A stretch of 64,000 nucleotides of DNA from Clostridiales bacterium (GCA_017569285.1 CP069419.1:806001-870000), one strand, 5' to 3'. Shown: positions 16,516 to 25,257, counted from the stretch's first letter. Program-made: numbers and translations. The notes: generated by a model not told the origin, from the letters alone.

Positions 16516-18714
16516 TCATTCTGCTTCCGCCAGCAGCGGAGTCACCTCTCCGCGGTGCCAGATATGCAGGCGGTGCAGCGGACGGGTCATCATCACATAC
16601 AGGATCCGGCTGATCCATTCATCCTCGGGAAAGTTGACAGCGGACGCATCGCAGATGCCCACGCAGTCAAACTCCATTCCCTTTACCATTCCGGCGCTCA
16701 GGATCATCACCCCGCCGTGGTATTCCCGGTCATTTTCCGTCAGCAGCTTTGCACCCATTTCCGTGCCGATGGCTTTGTAAAGCTTCTTCGCCTGCTCCGC
16801 CGTCTTTTCAATCAGCGCGATACTGTGGAACCCTTCCTTTTTCCAGGCTTCCACCTGTTCCCGGATCATCGCGGAGCGTTCCTTTTCATTCCCGGTTCCT
16901 GTAATCACCGGCTTTTCTCCGTGCCGGAGCACCGGATGGGTCTCCCGGATACCTGGAATCGGATACCGCCCGGCAACGCGCTGTGCCAGGCTCATGATTT
17001 CCACCGTGTTGCGGTAGCTGACCGTCAGCTGCGTCAGCTCCGCCCGGCCGTGGAACACGGGCCCGGTCCACTCATCCCAGTCCCGAATGCCTTCATCAGC
17101 GCGGATTCCCTGGTACAGATCCCCCACCAGCGTGAATGTCGCCGCGGGGTTTGCCTGCCGCAGCAGTTCGATCTGCAGCGGGGAAAAGTCCTGGCACTCG
17201 TCGATCACGATATGCCGCATGGGTCTGGTTTTCAGGCCGAACACGGTCCGGCAGATGACCGCCAGCAGCGGCAGGTCCTCCTGCCGTACGCCGCCCTCTT
17301 CCGGAATCAGTTCATCCGCCCCGCAGGCATGCAGGAAGTCCACATAAACGCTCATGACGTCCAGCTTCGGGAATTTATCCCGGTAGCCGGCCATGTAGGT
17401 TTCCGCCCGTTCATCGATCTCCCGGTGCCGCAGGTCCCTAGCCGTATAAACCTCCCGGATCCGTTTCTGCCGTTCCGGGCTGTCCCGCATGGCGGATCGG
17501 AGCCGGCCCACCTGCTGTTCCGCCATATCGGTATAGCGTTCCTTCAGCATGGATACTGCGGACTGGACCCGTTTCCGGATGATTTTCTTCAGCTCGCTGA
17601 GCCGGATTTCCAGGGGATAATGCCGGAATTGCTTCAGGAAGATATCCTCCAGCTCCGCCCGTTCCATCAGCGTCACACCTGCCATCCGGAATCCGCCTTC
17701 CGGGATAATGCTGTACTGCAGCCTGTCCAGGTATTCCGTCAGCTGCTCCAGCATCCGCAGGGAGCCTTTCCGGCGGATCTGCCGCCCGGTGCGTTCCCGC
17801 TCCTCCGCGGTGGACCGCAGGTTCTTCTCCAGGCGGCCTTCCCGGTTCACGGCAGGCATCCGTTTGCCCATGCTCTCCCGGCACCAGCCTTCGAAGGTCG
17901 TCTGGACCACTCGTTCCACGCCGAGGTCCGGCAGCACCTGGGAAATATAGGAAAGGAACAGCGGGTTGGGCGCCAGGATCATCATGTTTTCCGGCTTCAG
18001 GGTCTCCCGGAATGCGTACAGCAGGTAGGCGATCCGGTGCAGTGCGATCGTAGTCTTCCCGCTTCCGGCAGCTCCCTGCACCAGCAGGTTATCGGAAAGC
18101 GGATACCGGATCACCACATTCTGTTCCGCCTGGATGGTGGTTACGATATCCCGGAGCCGGTCGGAAGAAATGCTGCCAAGTACGCCCTGCAGGTACGCCT
18201 CCTGCGAAACAATTCCGCTGTCAAACAGTCCTTCCAGTTCCCGGTCCCGTACGGTCAGCATCCGTTTCAGCGTCAGTTCGCCGCAAATCCGGCCGTCCGG
18301 GGCTTCGTAATCCATCGGCCCCACCTGTCCGGAATAGTACAGGTTGGCTGCCGGCGACCGCCAGTCCACCACCACCGGATCCAGCATCATCGGATTCAGC
18401 ACACCCCACCGGCCCAGGTACCAGGTTTCGCTGCCGCTTCCTTCGGGAATGAAATCCAGCCGGGCAAAGAATGCCTGTCCGCGTGCCATGTTCAGCTGCC
18501 GCAGCCGGTCCAGCTGGCCCTGGAACAGCTGCATGGTAACCTCTTCCTGCTGGTCCGGATCCTCTTTCATCCGGACGTCCATCTCAACGCCGGCCTTGGC
18601 CCCGGTCAGGGCCTCCACTTCGCCGATTTCCCGTTCAATCGCGTCGCGTACCTGCTGAAGATGCAGATACTCCTCCTGCGCTGCCGGATGCTCCGGCAGT
18701 CTTGTCTGCTGCAT
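16516..18714 (-). CDS. HelD-like superfamily 1 helicase (RNA polymerase recycling factor type)
   Basis: A 732-residue UvrD-like ATPase. The N-terminal helical arm (about residues 1-75) contains EEYLHLQQVRDAIEREIGE and resembles the coiled-coil arm that HelD inserts into the RNA polymerase secondary channel. Walker A is GAAGSGKTT near 212-220 within NLLVQGAAGSGKTT. Walker B is VIDECQDFSPLQ near 500, followed by LVGDLYQGI and the C-terminal motif GMEFDCVGI. The length is close to B. subtilis HelD (about 770 residues), and the early WRSPAANLYY segment is a HelD-family feature. HelD releases stalled RNA polymerase from DNA. Start: ATG at 18712-18714, preceded by AGGAAGG; a longer frame begins at 18756. 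Other UvrD-like roles cannot be excluded. Confidence 0.85.
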   Translation of the reverse strand: MQQTRLPEHPAAQEEYLHLQQVRDAIEREIGEVEALTGAKAGVEMDVRMKEDPDQQEEVTMQLFQGQLDRLRQLNMARGQAFFARLDFIPEGSGSETWYLGRWGVLNPMMLDPVVVDWRSPAANLYYSGQVGPMDYEAPDGRICGELTLKRMLTVRDRELEGLFDSGIVSQEAYLQGVLGSISSDRLRDIVTTIQAEQNVVIRYPLSDNLLVQGAAGSGKTTIALHRIAYLLYAFRETLKPENMMILAPNPLFLSYISQVLPDLGVERVVQTTFEGWCRESMGKRMPAVNREGRLEKNLRSTAEERERTGRQIRRKGSLRMLEQLTEYLDRLQYSIIPEGGFRMAGVTLMERAELEDIFLKQFRHYPLEIRLSELKKIIRKRVQSAVSMLKERYTDMAEQQVGRLRSAMRDSPERQKRIREVYTARDLRHREIDERAETYMAGYRDKFPKLDVMSVYVDFLHACGADELIPEEGGVRQEDLPLLAVICRTVFGLKTRPMRHIVIDECQDFSPLQIELLRQANPAATFTLVGDLYQGIRADEGIRDWDEWTGPVFHGRAELTQLTVSYRNTVEIMSLAQRVAGRYPIPGIRETHPVLRHGEKPVITGTGNEKERSAMIREQVEAWKKEGFHSIALIEKTAEQAKKLYKAIGTEMGAKLLTENDREYHGGVMILSAGMVKGMEFDCVGICDASAVNFPEDEWISRILYVMMTRPLHRLHIWHRGEVTPLLAEAE

Positions 18715-18906
18715 ATGCTTTCCTTCCTGCGGGGAACAGAAATAAGCCCCTGCCATTTATTCAATTCTCGCAGAGGCTTACAGATTCATTCTTGCAAGCG
18801 TGTGGATGTGCATCATACAGGATTCCTCCCGGTTTTGTCAATAACGATTTTTCCGCTTGCGCAGTCATCCTCATAGAAAGCCCGGCGTCCGGATATAATC
18901 CCCGTC

Positions 18907-18935
18907 TTGTGCATTCGGGAAAAACCCGTTATAAT
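18907..18935 (+). promoter_or_regulatory. Sigma-A promoter of the 591-residue glycosidase-like gene
   Basis: TTGTGC (18907-18912), 17-base spacer, TATAAT (18930-18935). The start codon is at 18984. Confidence 0.75.
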
Positions 18936-18942
18936 GCGGTCA

Positions 18943-18956
18943 GGAAAACGTTTGCA
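18943..18956 (+). promoter_or_regulatory. cre-like operator (CcpA/LacI-family type) just after the promoter
   Basis: GGAAAACGTTTGCA matches 12 of 14 positions of the catabolite-responsive element TGWAANCGNTNWCA. It lies eight bases after the -10 hexamer, the position of a roadblock repressor site. It suggests that the downstream gene is regulated by sugar supply. Confidence 0.5.
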
Positions 18957-18983
18957 CAACTTCACAGCCGGGAGGTTTTTTCA

Positions 18984-20759
18984 ATGGGCAATTACCGGAA
19001 TTTTAAGCTCGTTTACTATTTTGTGGCCCAGGGCACAGCCTGTGCCGCCGCCGAAAAACTGGAAAACGATATCTGCTTCTTCGAAAAATACATGCGCCCG
19101 GACAAGGTATACCTGGAACCCTTCCGCGGCGGAACCATGGCTTCGGAGGAACAGGTTTCCCTCTGCCGCAGCCTGTTTGAAAAGCACGGGATCGAGGTGG
19201 CCGGCGGCCTGACCACCACCGTCCCCACCCCGGAAGGCGATGAGCCGAAGCAGCGCCTGTTCGATACCTTCTGCTATAACGATCCGAAAATGCTGGCCGT
19301 CCTGCGGAAGGCCAGCGAGTATACCGGAAGGCTGTTCAATGAGTTCATCATCGATGACTTCTTCTTTACCAACTGCACCTGTGATGCCTGCCTGGCCGGG
19401 CGGGACGCATACAACGCCGCCCACGGGATTACAGACGGGAGCTGGCAGGCCTATCGTCTCAGCCTGATGGAAAAGGTCAGCCGGGAGGACGTGATCGCCC
19501 CGGCGAAAAAAGCCAACCCCGCCTGCCGGATCACCATCAAGTATCCGAACTGGGCGGAGAGCTACCAGGAAACCGGATACAATCCCGCCGCCCAGCGGAA
19601 GCTGTTCGATCAGGTCTATACCGGTACGGAAGCCCGGGATACCGTCACCACGGACCAGCACCTTCCCCGGTACCTGAGCTTCTCGCTCATGACCTATTTC
19701 GAGAACATGTGGCCGGGTCACAACGGCGGCGGCTGGTTTGATCCCTTCGACTTCCATATTATGGACCAGTACCTGGAGCAGGCATACCTGACTGCCTTCT
19801 CCAAGCCGCGGGAAATGATGCTCTTCTGCTTCCAGGCGCTCACCGACAGCCCGCTCGTTCCCGCCCTGGGCTGGCACCTGGATAAGCTGGACGCTGTGCT
19901 CGATTACTGCGGAAGTCCGGTCGGTACGGTCTGCTACCTTCCGGACAACAGCCAGGGCGAGGATAATATCCAGGATTTTCTCGGCATGTGCGGCCTGCCC
20001 GTTGTCTGCTCGCCTTACTGGCCGGAAGGTGCGGAAAGCATCCTGCTCACCCGTTCCTCCGCCTGTGATCCCGGTGTTGTGGATAAACTGGAAAAGTATG
20101 TGGCCGGAGGCGGAAAAGCGCTGGTCACCAGCGGCTTCCTGGAGGATACCATGGACCGCGGAATCCGGCGGATGACCTCCATCCGCCTCCCCGGCCGCCG
20201 TGTTCGCGGCCGGAATTACCGCATTGAAACCGCCAACCCCTTCTCACGGACGGAATACCCCCGCGGCCGGGAGGAAATCGGCATTCCGGTATGCGAATTC
20301 CGGAACAACGCCACCTGGGCGCTGGCCAAGGTGGCGGATACGGAGGAAAGCTTCGGTCTCCTCCTGCGGGATACATACGGCAAAGGGCAGATGCTGACCC
20401 TGGCGGTCCCGGACAGCTTCCCGGACCTGTACAAAATCCCGAAGTCCGTCCTCACGCGGATCCGCAGGGAGTTCCCGTCCCGCCGGGTATACCTGGAATG
20501 CGGCAGCGGCGTCAGCCTCTTCACCTATGACAATAATGCCTTCATCCTGTATCCGTACGTCACCTCGCAGGCCCAGCCCGGCGCCGTCCGCATCCACGTA
20601 AAGGGAGAAGCGGAAGCGCTGGAGCTCCCGCTCCGCAAGGATTTCCGCACCGGGAACCCCATGCGGATTCCGCCGCTCATGAAAAACAGTGCGGAAACCG
20701 TATTCGAAGTCCGCGCCAATCCCGGTGTATATGATCTTTTCCGGATTGTGTTACGATAA
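18984..20759 (+). CDS. Putative glycosidase-like protein: barrel-type N-terminal half plus GATase-like domain
   Basis: A 591-residue cytoplasmic protein I cannot assign to a named family. Residues about 1-330 look like a TIM-barrel: VYLEPFRGG, FNEFIIDDFFFTNCTCDAC, RITIKYPNW, and acidic residues at strand ends (IIDDFF) that could be catalytic. Residues about 335-450 resemble the class I glutamine-amidotransferase-like domain found in beta-galactosidases of GH42 (DKLEKYVAGGGKALVTSG). The C-terminal 130 residues are beta-rich. A strong GGGAGG precedes the ATG; no signal peptide is seen, so it acts on intracellular sugars if it is an enzyme. A promoter and a cre-like box stand in front. The frame continues upstream to 18702 but without a ribosome site. 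Sugar hydrolysis is an inference from architecture only. Confidence 0.75.
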   Translation: MGNYRNFKLVYYFVAQGTACAAAEKLENDICFFEKYMRPDKVYLEPFRGGTMASEEQVSLCRSLFEKHGIEVAGGLTTTVPTPEGDEPKQRLFDTFCYNDPKMLAVLRKASEYTGRLFNEFIIDDFFFTNCTCDACLAGRDAYNAAHGITDGSWQAYRLSLMEKVSREDVIAPAKKANPACRITIKYPNWAESYQETGYNPAAQRKLFDQVYTGTEARDTVTTDQHLPRYLSFSLMTYFENMWPGHNGGGWFDPFDFHIMDQYLEQAYLTAFSKPREMMLFCFQALTDSPLVPALGWHLDKLDAVLDYCGSPVGTVCYLPDNSQGEDNIQDFLGMCGLPVVCSPYWPEGAESILLTRSSACDPGVVDKLEKYVAGGGKALVTSGFLEDTMDRGIRRMTSIRLPGRRVRGRNYRIETANPFSRTEYPRGREEIGIPVCEFRNNATWALAKVADTEESFGLLLRDTYGKGQMLTLAVPDSFPDLYKIPKSVLTRIRREFPSRRVYLECGSGVSLFTYDNNAFILYPYVTSQAQPGAVRIHVKGEAEALELPLRKDFRTGNPMRIPPLMKNSAETVFEVRANPGVYDLFRIVLR

Positions 20760-20839
20760 TCTGGGAAAAGTCTTCCGGTTTTTGATTTGGAATTTCTTTT
20801 TCAGCCACACATTCTGCTGGGCAGTTTATCTGCTTTTCA

Positions 20840-21130
20840 TTACTCTGTTCCCGGGAGAGCGGACTGACAGAGCCGAAAATGCCGTTCATCCGGTTTCATC
20901 GGAAGAATCCGGATTGTTACCTTTGCAATATGGAAGTGTCCCTGGCTTTTCAGCCGGATCAGCAGCTTCCGCAGCCAGGCCGTATCCCACTGGGTTTCCG
21001 GCAGCACGCTGCCGCTGACCCAGCCGGTAAATGCCGGTTCCCGGGCCGGCAGCCTTGCTGTATAGCGAAGCCCGCAAACTTGTACCTTACCGTAAAACCG
21101 CATATGCCCTTTGGAACGATGGTTGCTCAT
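20840..21130 (-). CDS. Degenerate acylphosphatase-like protein
   Basis: A 96-residue protein whose pattern follows acylphosphatase: MRFYGKVQVCGLRYTAR matches the phosphate-binding loop and keeps the catalytic arginine, FTGWVSG matches the GWV-RN turn, and KVTIRILPMKPDERHF matches the last strand and PxER tail. The catalytic asparagine expected after GWV is missing (Ser-Gly instead), and the segment between the turn and the last helix is altered. It is therefore either a non-catalytic relative or an inactivating gene. The ATG at 21128-21130 follows GGAGGACGAAA, a strong ribosome site, which argues for expression. It lies downstream of the HAD gene on the same strand, separated by a stem-loop. 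Confidence 0.6.
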   Translation of the reverse strand: MSNHRSKGHMRFYGKVQVCGLRYTARLPAREPAFTGWVSGSVLPETQWDTAWLRKLLIRLKSQGHFHIAKVTIRILPMKPDERHFRLCQSALPGTE

Positions 21131-21154
21131 TTTCGTCCTCCGCATAACGGAAGC

Positions 21155-21180
21155 GCCCGGGAAAGCATGTATTCCCGGGC
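21155..21180 (-). terminator. Stem-loop after the HAD phosphatase gene
   Basis: A perfect nine-base-pair stem GCCCGGGAA with TTCCCGGGC and an eight-base loop lies between the HAD gene and the acylphosphatase-like gene. It lacks a T-run on the minus strand, so termination may be partial. Confidence 0.45.
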
Positions 21181-21234
21181 AGCGGTTTTATAAGATCAGA
21201 TTGGGAAAACATTCCCGTATACTGTTTTTGCAGA

Positions 21235-22059
21235 TTACATCAATTCCAGTTGTTCAAAGGCCTTGTAAAGCCCGTCTTCTTCCACAGCCGGACACACCAG
21301 GTCACTTTTCGCCTGCAGGGCCGGGCTTCCGTTGACCATACACACGGAACATCCGACGGTTTCAATCATCTCCAGGTCATTCATGCTGTCACCGAAACCG
21401 ATTGTATCTGCAATATCCATACCGTAGTGTTCCGCAACAATCCGGACACCCTTTCCCTTGTCATACTTCCGGTTGATCAGCTCACCGTTCAGGCAGTGAT
21501 GTGCCGCCACGTCCTGTACCACAAAATGATACTGCCTTTCCAGTGCGTCTCGTGCCGGCTGCAGCTGCTTTGCCTCACGGCACATGAATACGATCTTGTA
21601 GATCGGACTGCCGTCATATTCACTCATCGGGCGGATGTTCAGCTGGTTCGCAAGTGCTTTGCGCCATCGGACCAGTTCGCTGTTTTCTTCTCCTGCCTGA
21701 GCCAGGAAGTCCCCGAGTTCCTCATCGCCCCATGTGGCATCCCGGGCTTCAATTGTCCTGAAAACGCCGTTTTCCCCCAGCAGCCGCATACCGGTTTCAA
21801 ATTCTTCCGGTTTCATCGGACAGTCAAACAGCACCTCATCATTGGTAAAAATATATCCGCCGGCTCCGGCTACAGCGCCGTCAAATCCAAGTGCCAGTAC
21901 AGGAGCCAGCATCGCAGGATTCCGCCCTGTGCACAGAAATACCTTATGCCCTTTGGCCTGCGCGGCTTTCACGGCAATCATAGCGCTTTCCGGAGGATTG
22001 TTGTTTCCGGCAGGCGTCAGGGTTCCGTCAATGTCCAGAAAAATCAGCTTCCGCTTCAT
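21235..22059 (-). CDS. HAD-superfamily (Cof-type) phosphatase
   Basis: A 274-residue cytoplasmic sugar-phosphate-type phosphatase of the Cof/YbiV subgroup. Motif I is FLDIDGTLTP with nucleophile Asp9 and acid/base Asp11. Motif II is the Thr of CTGRN, the C2 cap lies in the middle of the protein, and motif IV is GFGDSMNDLEM. CAGGAG stands nine bases before the ATG at 22057-22059. The longer frame to 22080 overlaps the upstream stop. It follows the amylosucrase-type gene by 17 bases, so the two are co-transcribed. Dephosphorylation of a sugar phosphate produced by the pathway is plausible but unproven. Confidence 0.9.
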   Translation of the reverse strand: MKRKLIFLDIDGTLTPAGNNNPPESAMIAVKAAQAKGHKVFLCTGRNPAMLAPVLALGFDGAVAGAGGYIFTNDEVLFDCPMKPEEFETGMRLLGENGVFRTIEARDATWGDEELGDFLAQAGEENSELVRWRKALANQLNIRPMSEYDGSPIYKIVFMCREAKQLQPARDALERQYHFVVQDVAAHHCLNGELINRKYDKGKGVRIVAEHYGMDIADTIGFGDSMNDLEMIETVGCSVCMVNGSPALQAKSDLVCPAVEEDGLYKAFEQLELM

Positions 22060-22076
22060 GGGCGTTTTCTCCTGTC

Positions 22077-23921
22077 TCAAAATCGGTGCAGGAGCCAGCA
22101 GAAGTCCCCGGCGTCCAGCCGGATCTCCCCGGCGTCGCTTTCCTCTCCGGTCATCAGGTTTGTATAGCTCTTCTCATCCCGAAGCCATATCTTCTGGGGT
22201 TCATCTGCAAAATTGAACAGGGCCAGCAGCTGTTCGCCGCGGTAATACCGTCCGATTCCGAACACGTGGTTGTTGTACGTCTCCAGGATCCATGTGTCCG
22301 CTCCCGGATCGAATACGGCCTGCTCCGCCCGGATCTGTTCCATCCGGCGGATTGCGGCAAAGATTTTTCCCTCCGGCGTGGTTTTCTTTGTCCGTTTTTT
22401 TGCCTTTTCCCAGTCCATGCTGCCCCGATGCAGGTATCGGCTGTCATCGGCCTTCAGGGGATCATCATGGTAGCTGTAATCATTTTCCATGGCAATCTCG
22501 TCGCCGCTGTACAGCACCGGTACCCCGCTGAGGGTGAACATGAAGGCATGTAGCATCCGGTCCAGGCGCAGTGCCTTGTCCAGCGCGTCTTTGTCATCAT
22601 TCTGCCGGGCGGTCTCGATGCCGCACAGGGAAGCCGTTGTCCCGCACAGCCGGGCATCCCCCAGCCGTGGATCGTCGTTGTACAGCTCGCCCCTTGCCGG
22701 GCTCCCTTTCCATTTTCCGGTCAGGTAATCGTTCAGGAAACGCTTGTGCGGAATCTCTTCCTGGCAAAGCCCGTGGAGGAAATTATAGTCCAGTCCCCAT
22801 CCGATATCGTCATGGCACCGCAGGTAATTCAGGAACACATACTCGCGGGGCAGGCAGAACACCTGGCGCACCTGGTGGGCCAGCAGCCGCACGTCCTTCG
22901 TCGCCACTGTATGCCACAGCGTCGCCATGGTCGTCACGTTGTACAGCAGGTGGCACTCCGGTTTCTCCACTGTACCGAAATACGGGGCCACTTTGCTGGG
23001 CTCCATCACCACTTCGCCGAGCAGCAGGGTTCCGGGGCACACAATCTCGCATACCATGCGCATCATCCGCACCAGGGTATGTACCTGGGGCAGGTTCCGG
23101 CAGGTCGTGCCCAGGGCCTTCCAGATATAGGGCACCGCGTCCAGGCGGATGATGTCCACCCCGTGGTTGCACAGGTTCAGCATGTTGTCCGTCATATCGT
23201 TGAATACCGTGGGATTGGCATAATTCAGGTCCCACTGGTATGGATAGAATGTCGTCATCACGATCTTCTCTGCTTCCGGGCACCAGCTGAAATTTCCCGG
23301 TGCCGTGGTGGGAAACACCTGTGGAACCGTCTGCTCAAAAGCATTCGGAATCGTCCAGTCGTCAAAGAAGAAGTACCGGTCCTGGTATTCCTTCTCACCT
23401 GCACGGGCGCGCCGTGCCCATTCATGGTCCTCGCTGGTATGGTTCATCACAAAATCCAGGCACACCGCGATGCCTTCCGCATGGCATGCATCCGTAAGGT
23501 CCGAAAGGTCCTCCATCGTGCCCAGCTCCGGCTGGACCTTCCGGAAATCGCTCACGGCGTATCCGCCGTCACTCCGCCCCTCCGGACTTTCCAGCAGCGG
23601 CATCAGATGAAGGTAGTTTACCCCGCAGTCGTTGATATATTTCAGTTTCTTCTTGATGCCCTTCAGGCTCCCGGCAAACGCATCCGTATACATCAGCATG
23701 CCCGTCAGATCATGTCCCTTGTACCAGTCCGGTTGCAGTTCCCGGGTGCGGTCCATTTCCTTCAGTTTCTCGGGCCGTTCCTCCCATAGCCGGTACATCA
23801 TGTCGGTAAAGGCATCAAACGCCTGCCCGTTGCTGTGGTACAGCTCATAATAAAGCCATTTCAGCTCATCCTCATGACGGCTGAAACGCACTGCAAATTC
23901 ACTTTTCCACTGGTTCTTCAC
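22077..23921 (-). CDS. Amylosucrase-type GH13 enzyme
   Basis: A 614-residue cytoplasmic GH13 enzyme. It follows amylosucrase: a helical N-terminal domain (about 1-70), then DLTGMLMYTDAFAGSLKGIK, YLHLMPLLESPEG-SDGGYAVSDFR, and the catalytic triad Asp261 (IIRLDAVPYIW), Glu303 (LLLGEVVM) and Asp371 (RCHDDIGW). The DDSRYLHRG segment also matches. Known amylosucrases transfer glucose from sucrose to build alpha-1,4-glucan, and some relatives act as sucrose hydrolases, so transglucosidase versus hydrolase is open. It starts with GTG at 23919-23921 directly after GGAGGAGGG; the upstream extension to 24059 is non-coding. The HAD phosphatase follows in the same transcript. Confidence 0.85.
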   Translation of the reverse strand: MKNQWKSEFAVRFSRHEDELKWLYYELYHSNGQAFDAFTDMMYRLWEERPEKLKEMDRTRELQPDWYKGHDLTGMLMYTDAFAGSLKGIKKKLKYINDCGVNYLHLMPLLESPEGRSDGGYAVSDFRKVQPELGTMEDLSDLTDACHAEGIAVCLDFVMNHTSEDHEWARRARAGEKEYQDRYFFFDDWTIPNAFEQTVPQVFPTTAPGNFSWCPEAEKIVMTTFYPYQWDLNYANPTVFNDMTDNMLNLCNHGVDIIRLDAVPYIWKALGTTCRNLPQVHTLVRMMRMVCEIVCPGTLLLGEVVMEPSKVAPYFGTVEKPECHLLYNVTTMATLWHTVATKDVRLLAHQVRQVFCLPREYVFLNYLRCHDDIGWGLDYNFLHGLCQEEIPHKRFLNDYLTGKWKGSPARGELYNDDPRLGDARLCGTTASLCGIETARQNDDKDALDKALRLDRMLHAFMFTLSGVPVLYSGDEIAMENDYSYHDDPLKADDSRYLHRGSMDWEKAKKRTKKTTPEGKIFAAIRRMEQIRAEQAVFDPGADTWILETYNNHVFGIGRYYRGEQLLALFNFADEPQKIWLRDEKSYTNLMTGEESDAGEIRLDAGDFCWLLHRF

Positions 23922-24030
23922 GCAGGTCCCTCCTCCGGTTTCCGGCGGTACGGCATACCCGTCCTGTTTATGTCCCCTCTTCCGGTTGTTTTCAGCGATG
24001 TTTTGCCCTGTACGCTTTCCTTCTGTTCTG

Positions 24031-24059
24031 ATTATACAGGATTGCCGGTGGATAAACAA
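24031..24059 (-). promoter_or_regulatory. Sigma-A promoter of the amylosucrase-HAD transcript
   Basis: On the minus strand TTGTTT (24054-24059), 17 bases, TATAAT (24031-24036). The GTG start codon is about 110 bases downstream. Confidence 0.7.
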
Positions 24060-24062
24060 GGC

Positions 24063-24115
24063 AAAAAAGCTCCCTTCGCCCGGCAGTTTTGCTGCCGTTG
24101 CGATGGGAGCTTTTT
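24063..24115 (-). terminator. Intrinsic terminator of the esterase gene
   Basis: AAAAAAGCTCCC pairs with GGGAGCTTTTT around an inner GGCAG/CTGCC hairpin. On the minus strand it ends in six Ts, 17 bases past the esterase stop codon. Confidence 0.85.
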
Positions 24116-24131
24116 GTTTTATCTGTCGATC

Positions 24132-25211
24132 TTAATCTTTGAACAGCCTCGGCAGGAAGGAGCGGATGCACCGGCGCCATACGGTCCAGTCATGGCCGCC
24201 CGGGAAGGTTTCCCGCGTGATGTCCAGTCCTTTGCCCTCAAGGAACGCATCATCCTTGGCAAAGGCTTCCCAGTAGGTATCCTCTGTACCCATCGCCCGG
24301 TAGAACACCCGGAAGGTTTCATTGAACTTTGCCGGATCCTCCAGCAGCTTCAGGTGGGGTTGTTCCGCGTCGGTCGGCCACGGTGCCCGCAGGAATCCGC
24401 TAAACAGTCCGGCATAGCCGAACAGGTCCGGATTCGTCAGCGTCGTAATGCTGGTCTGGAAACTGCCCATACTCAGGCCGGCCATCGCGCGGTGCCACTT
24501 GTCAGTCAGCACGTTGTAGCGGCTTTCGATGAAGGGAATCAGGTCCTTCACCACAATCTGCGGGAACAGCATCCGGTCATTCGCGTCCTTGCCCCGGACC
24601 ATGCCGTTGCCCATCACGATGATCATCTCTTCCATTTTGCCTTCCGCCAGCAGGCGGTCGGCAATGCGTCCCGCATGGCCCTGGTAGATCCATCCGGTTT
24701 CGTTCTCTCCGTATCCGTGCTGCAGGTACAGCACCGGGTATTTCTTCTGCGGATCATACTTCGGGGGTGTATACACCAGGCAGATTTCATGCTTTCCGGT
24801 TACGGAGGACTTCACGTAATACCGGGTCACCCCGCCGTGCTCCACGTCCTCCAGGTCGTCCCAACCCGCCATATCGGCCACCGGGACGTCCACAAAGTTC
24901 ATCGGGCGGCAGCAGCCATATCCGATCGGAAGATAGGGGCACAGCACATCCGCGCCGTCCACCTTCAGGAAGAAATACAGGAATCCCGTACCGAGGTCAA
25001 ACGTGCCTTCCCATGCGCCGTCGCCGGCCGGCTCCAGCGGGAAAACCGTCCCGAACCGGTCGATCACGACCTCCTTCGCGTCCTTCGCGATAATCCGGAA
25101 ATGCACCTTTCCGTCCGGCAGGACTTCCGCGCCCTGTTCGCCGTCCCGGCTGGGCTCGCCGAAATAGGGATCAAAGGAAACGGTTACGTCCAAAGGCCAC
25201 TGCTGTTTCAT
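24132..25211 (-). CDS. CE1-type esterase with an N-terminal CBM48/E-set domain
   Basis: A 359-residue protein without a signal peptide. Residues about 25-110 form an E-set/CBM48-like beta-sandwich (GKVHFRIIAKDAKEVVI, FLYFFLKVDG). Residues 130-359 form an esterase-D/CE1 alpha/beta-hydrolase with LYLQHGYGENETGW, nucleophile Ser247 in GLSMGS and the terminal His in PGGHDWTVW. This architecture is shared by feruloyl- and acetyl-xylan esterases and by enterochelin esterase relatives. It would remove ester groups from plant polysaccharide fragments inside the cell, or act on another ester. GGAGG stands eight bases before the ATG. It has its own leader and terminator, so it is a single-gene unit. 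Confidence 0.85.
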   Translation of the reverse strand: MKQQWPLDVTVSFDPYFGEPSRDGEQGAEVLPDGKVHFRIIAKDAKEVVIDRFGTVFPLEPAGDGAWEGTFDLGTGFLYFFLKVDGADVLCPYLPIGYGCCRPMNFVDVPVADMAGWDDLEDVEHGGVTRYYVKSSVTGKHEICLVYTPPKYDPQKKYPVLYLQHGYGENETGWIYQGHAGRIADRLLAEGKMEEMIIVMGNGMVRGKDANDRMLFPQIVVKDLIPFIESRYNVLTDKWHRAMAGLSMGSFQTSITTLTNPDLFGYAGLFSGFLRAPWPTDAEQPHLKLLEDPAKFNETFRVFYRAMGTEDTYWEAFAKDDAFLEGKGLDITRETFPGGHDWTVWRRCIRSFLPRLFKD

Positions 25212-25229
25212 ATGCTGTTCCTCCGCTGT

Positions 25230-25257
25230 TGTTTAATTAGTACGAACAACTTGTCTG
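25230..25257 (-). promoter_or_regulatory. Possible promoter of the CE1-type esterase gene
   Basis: On the minus strand TTGTTT, 16 bases, TACTAA lie within an AT-rich leader just upstream of the esterase. The match is modest and the exact hexamers are uncertain. Confidence 0.3.

Noticed and set aside
16465-18876. An 803-codon plus-strand frame opposite the HelD-like gene
   Set aside because: Antisense shadow of a helicase with intact Walker motifs.
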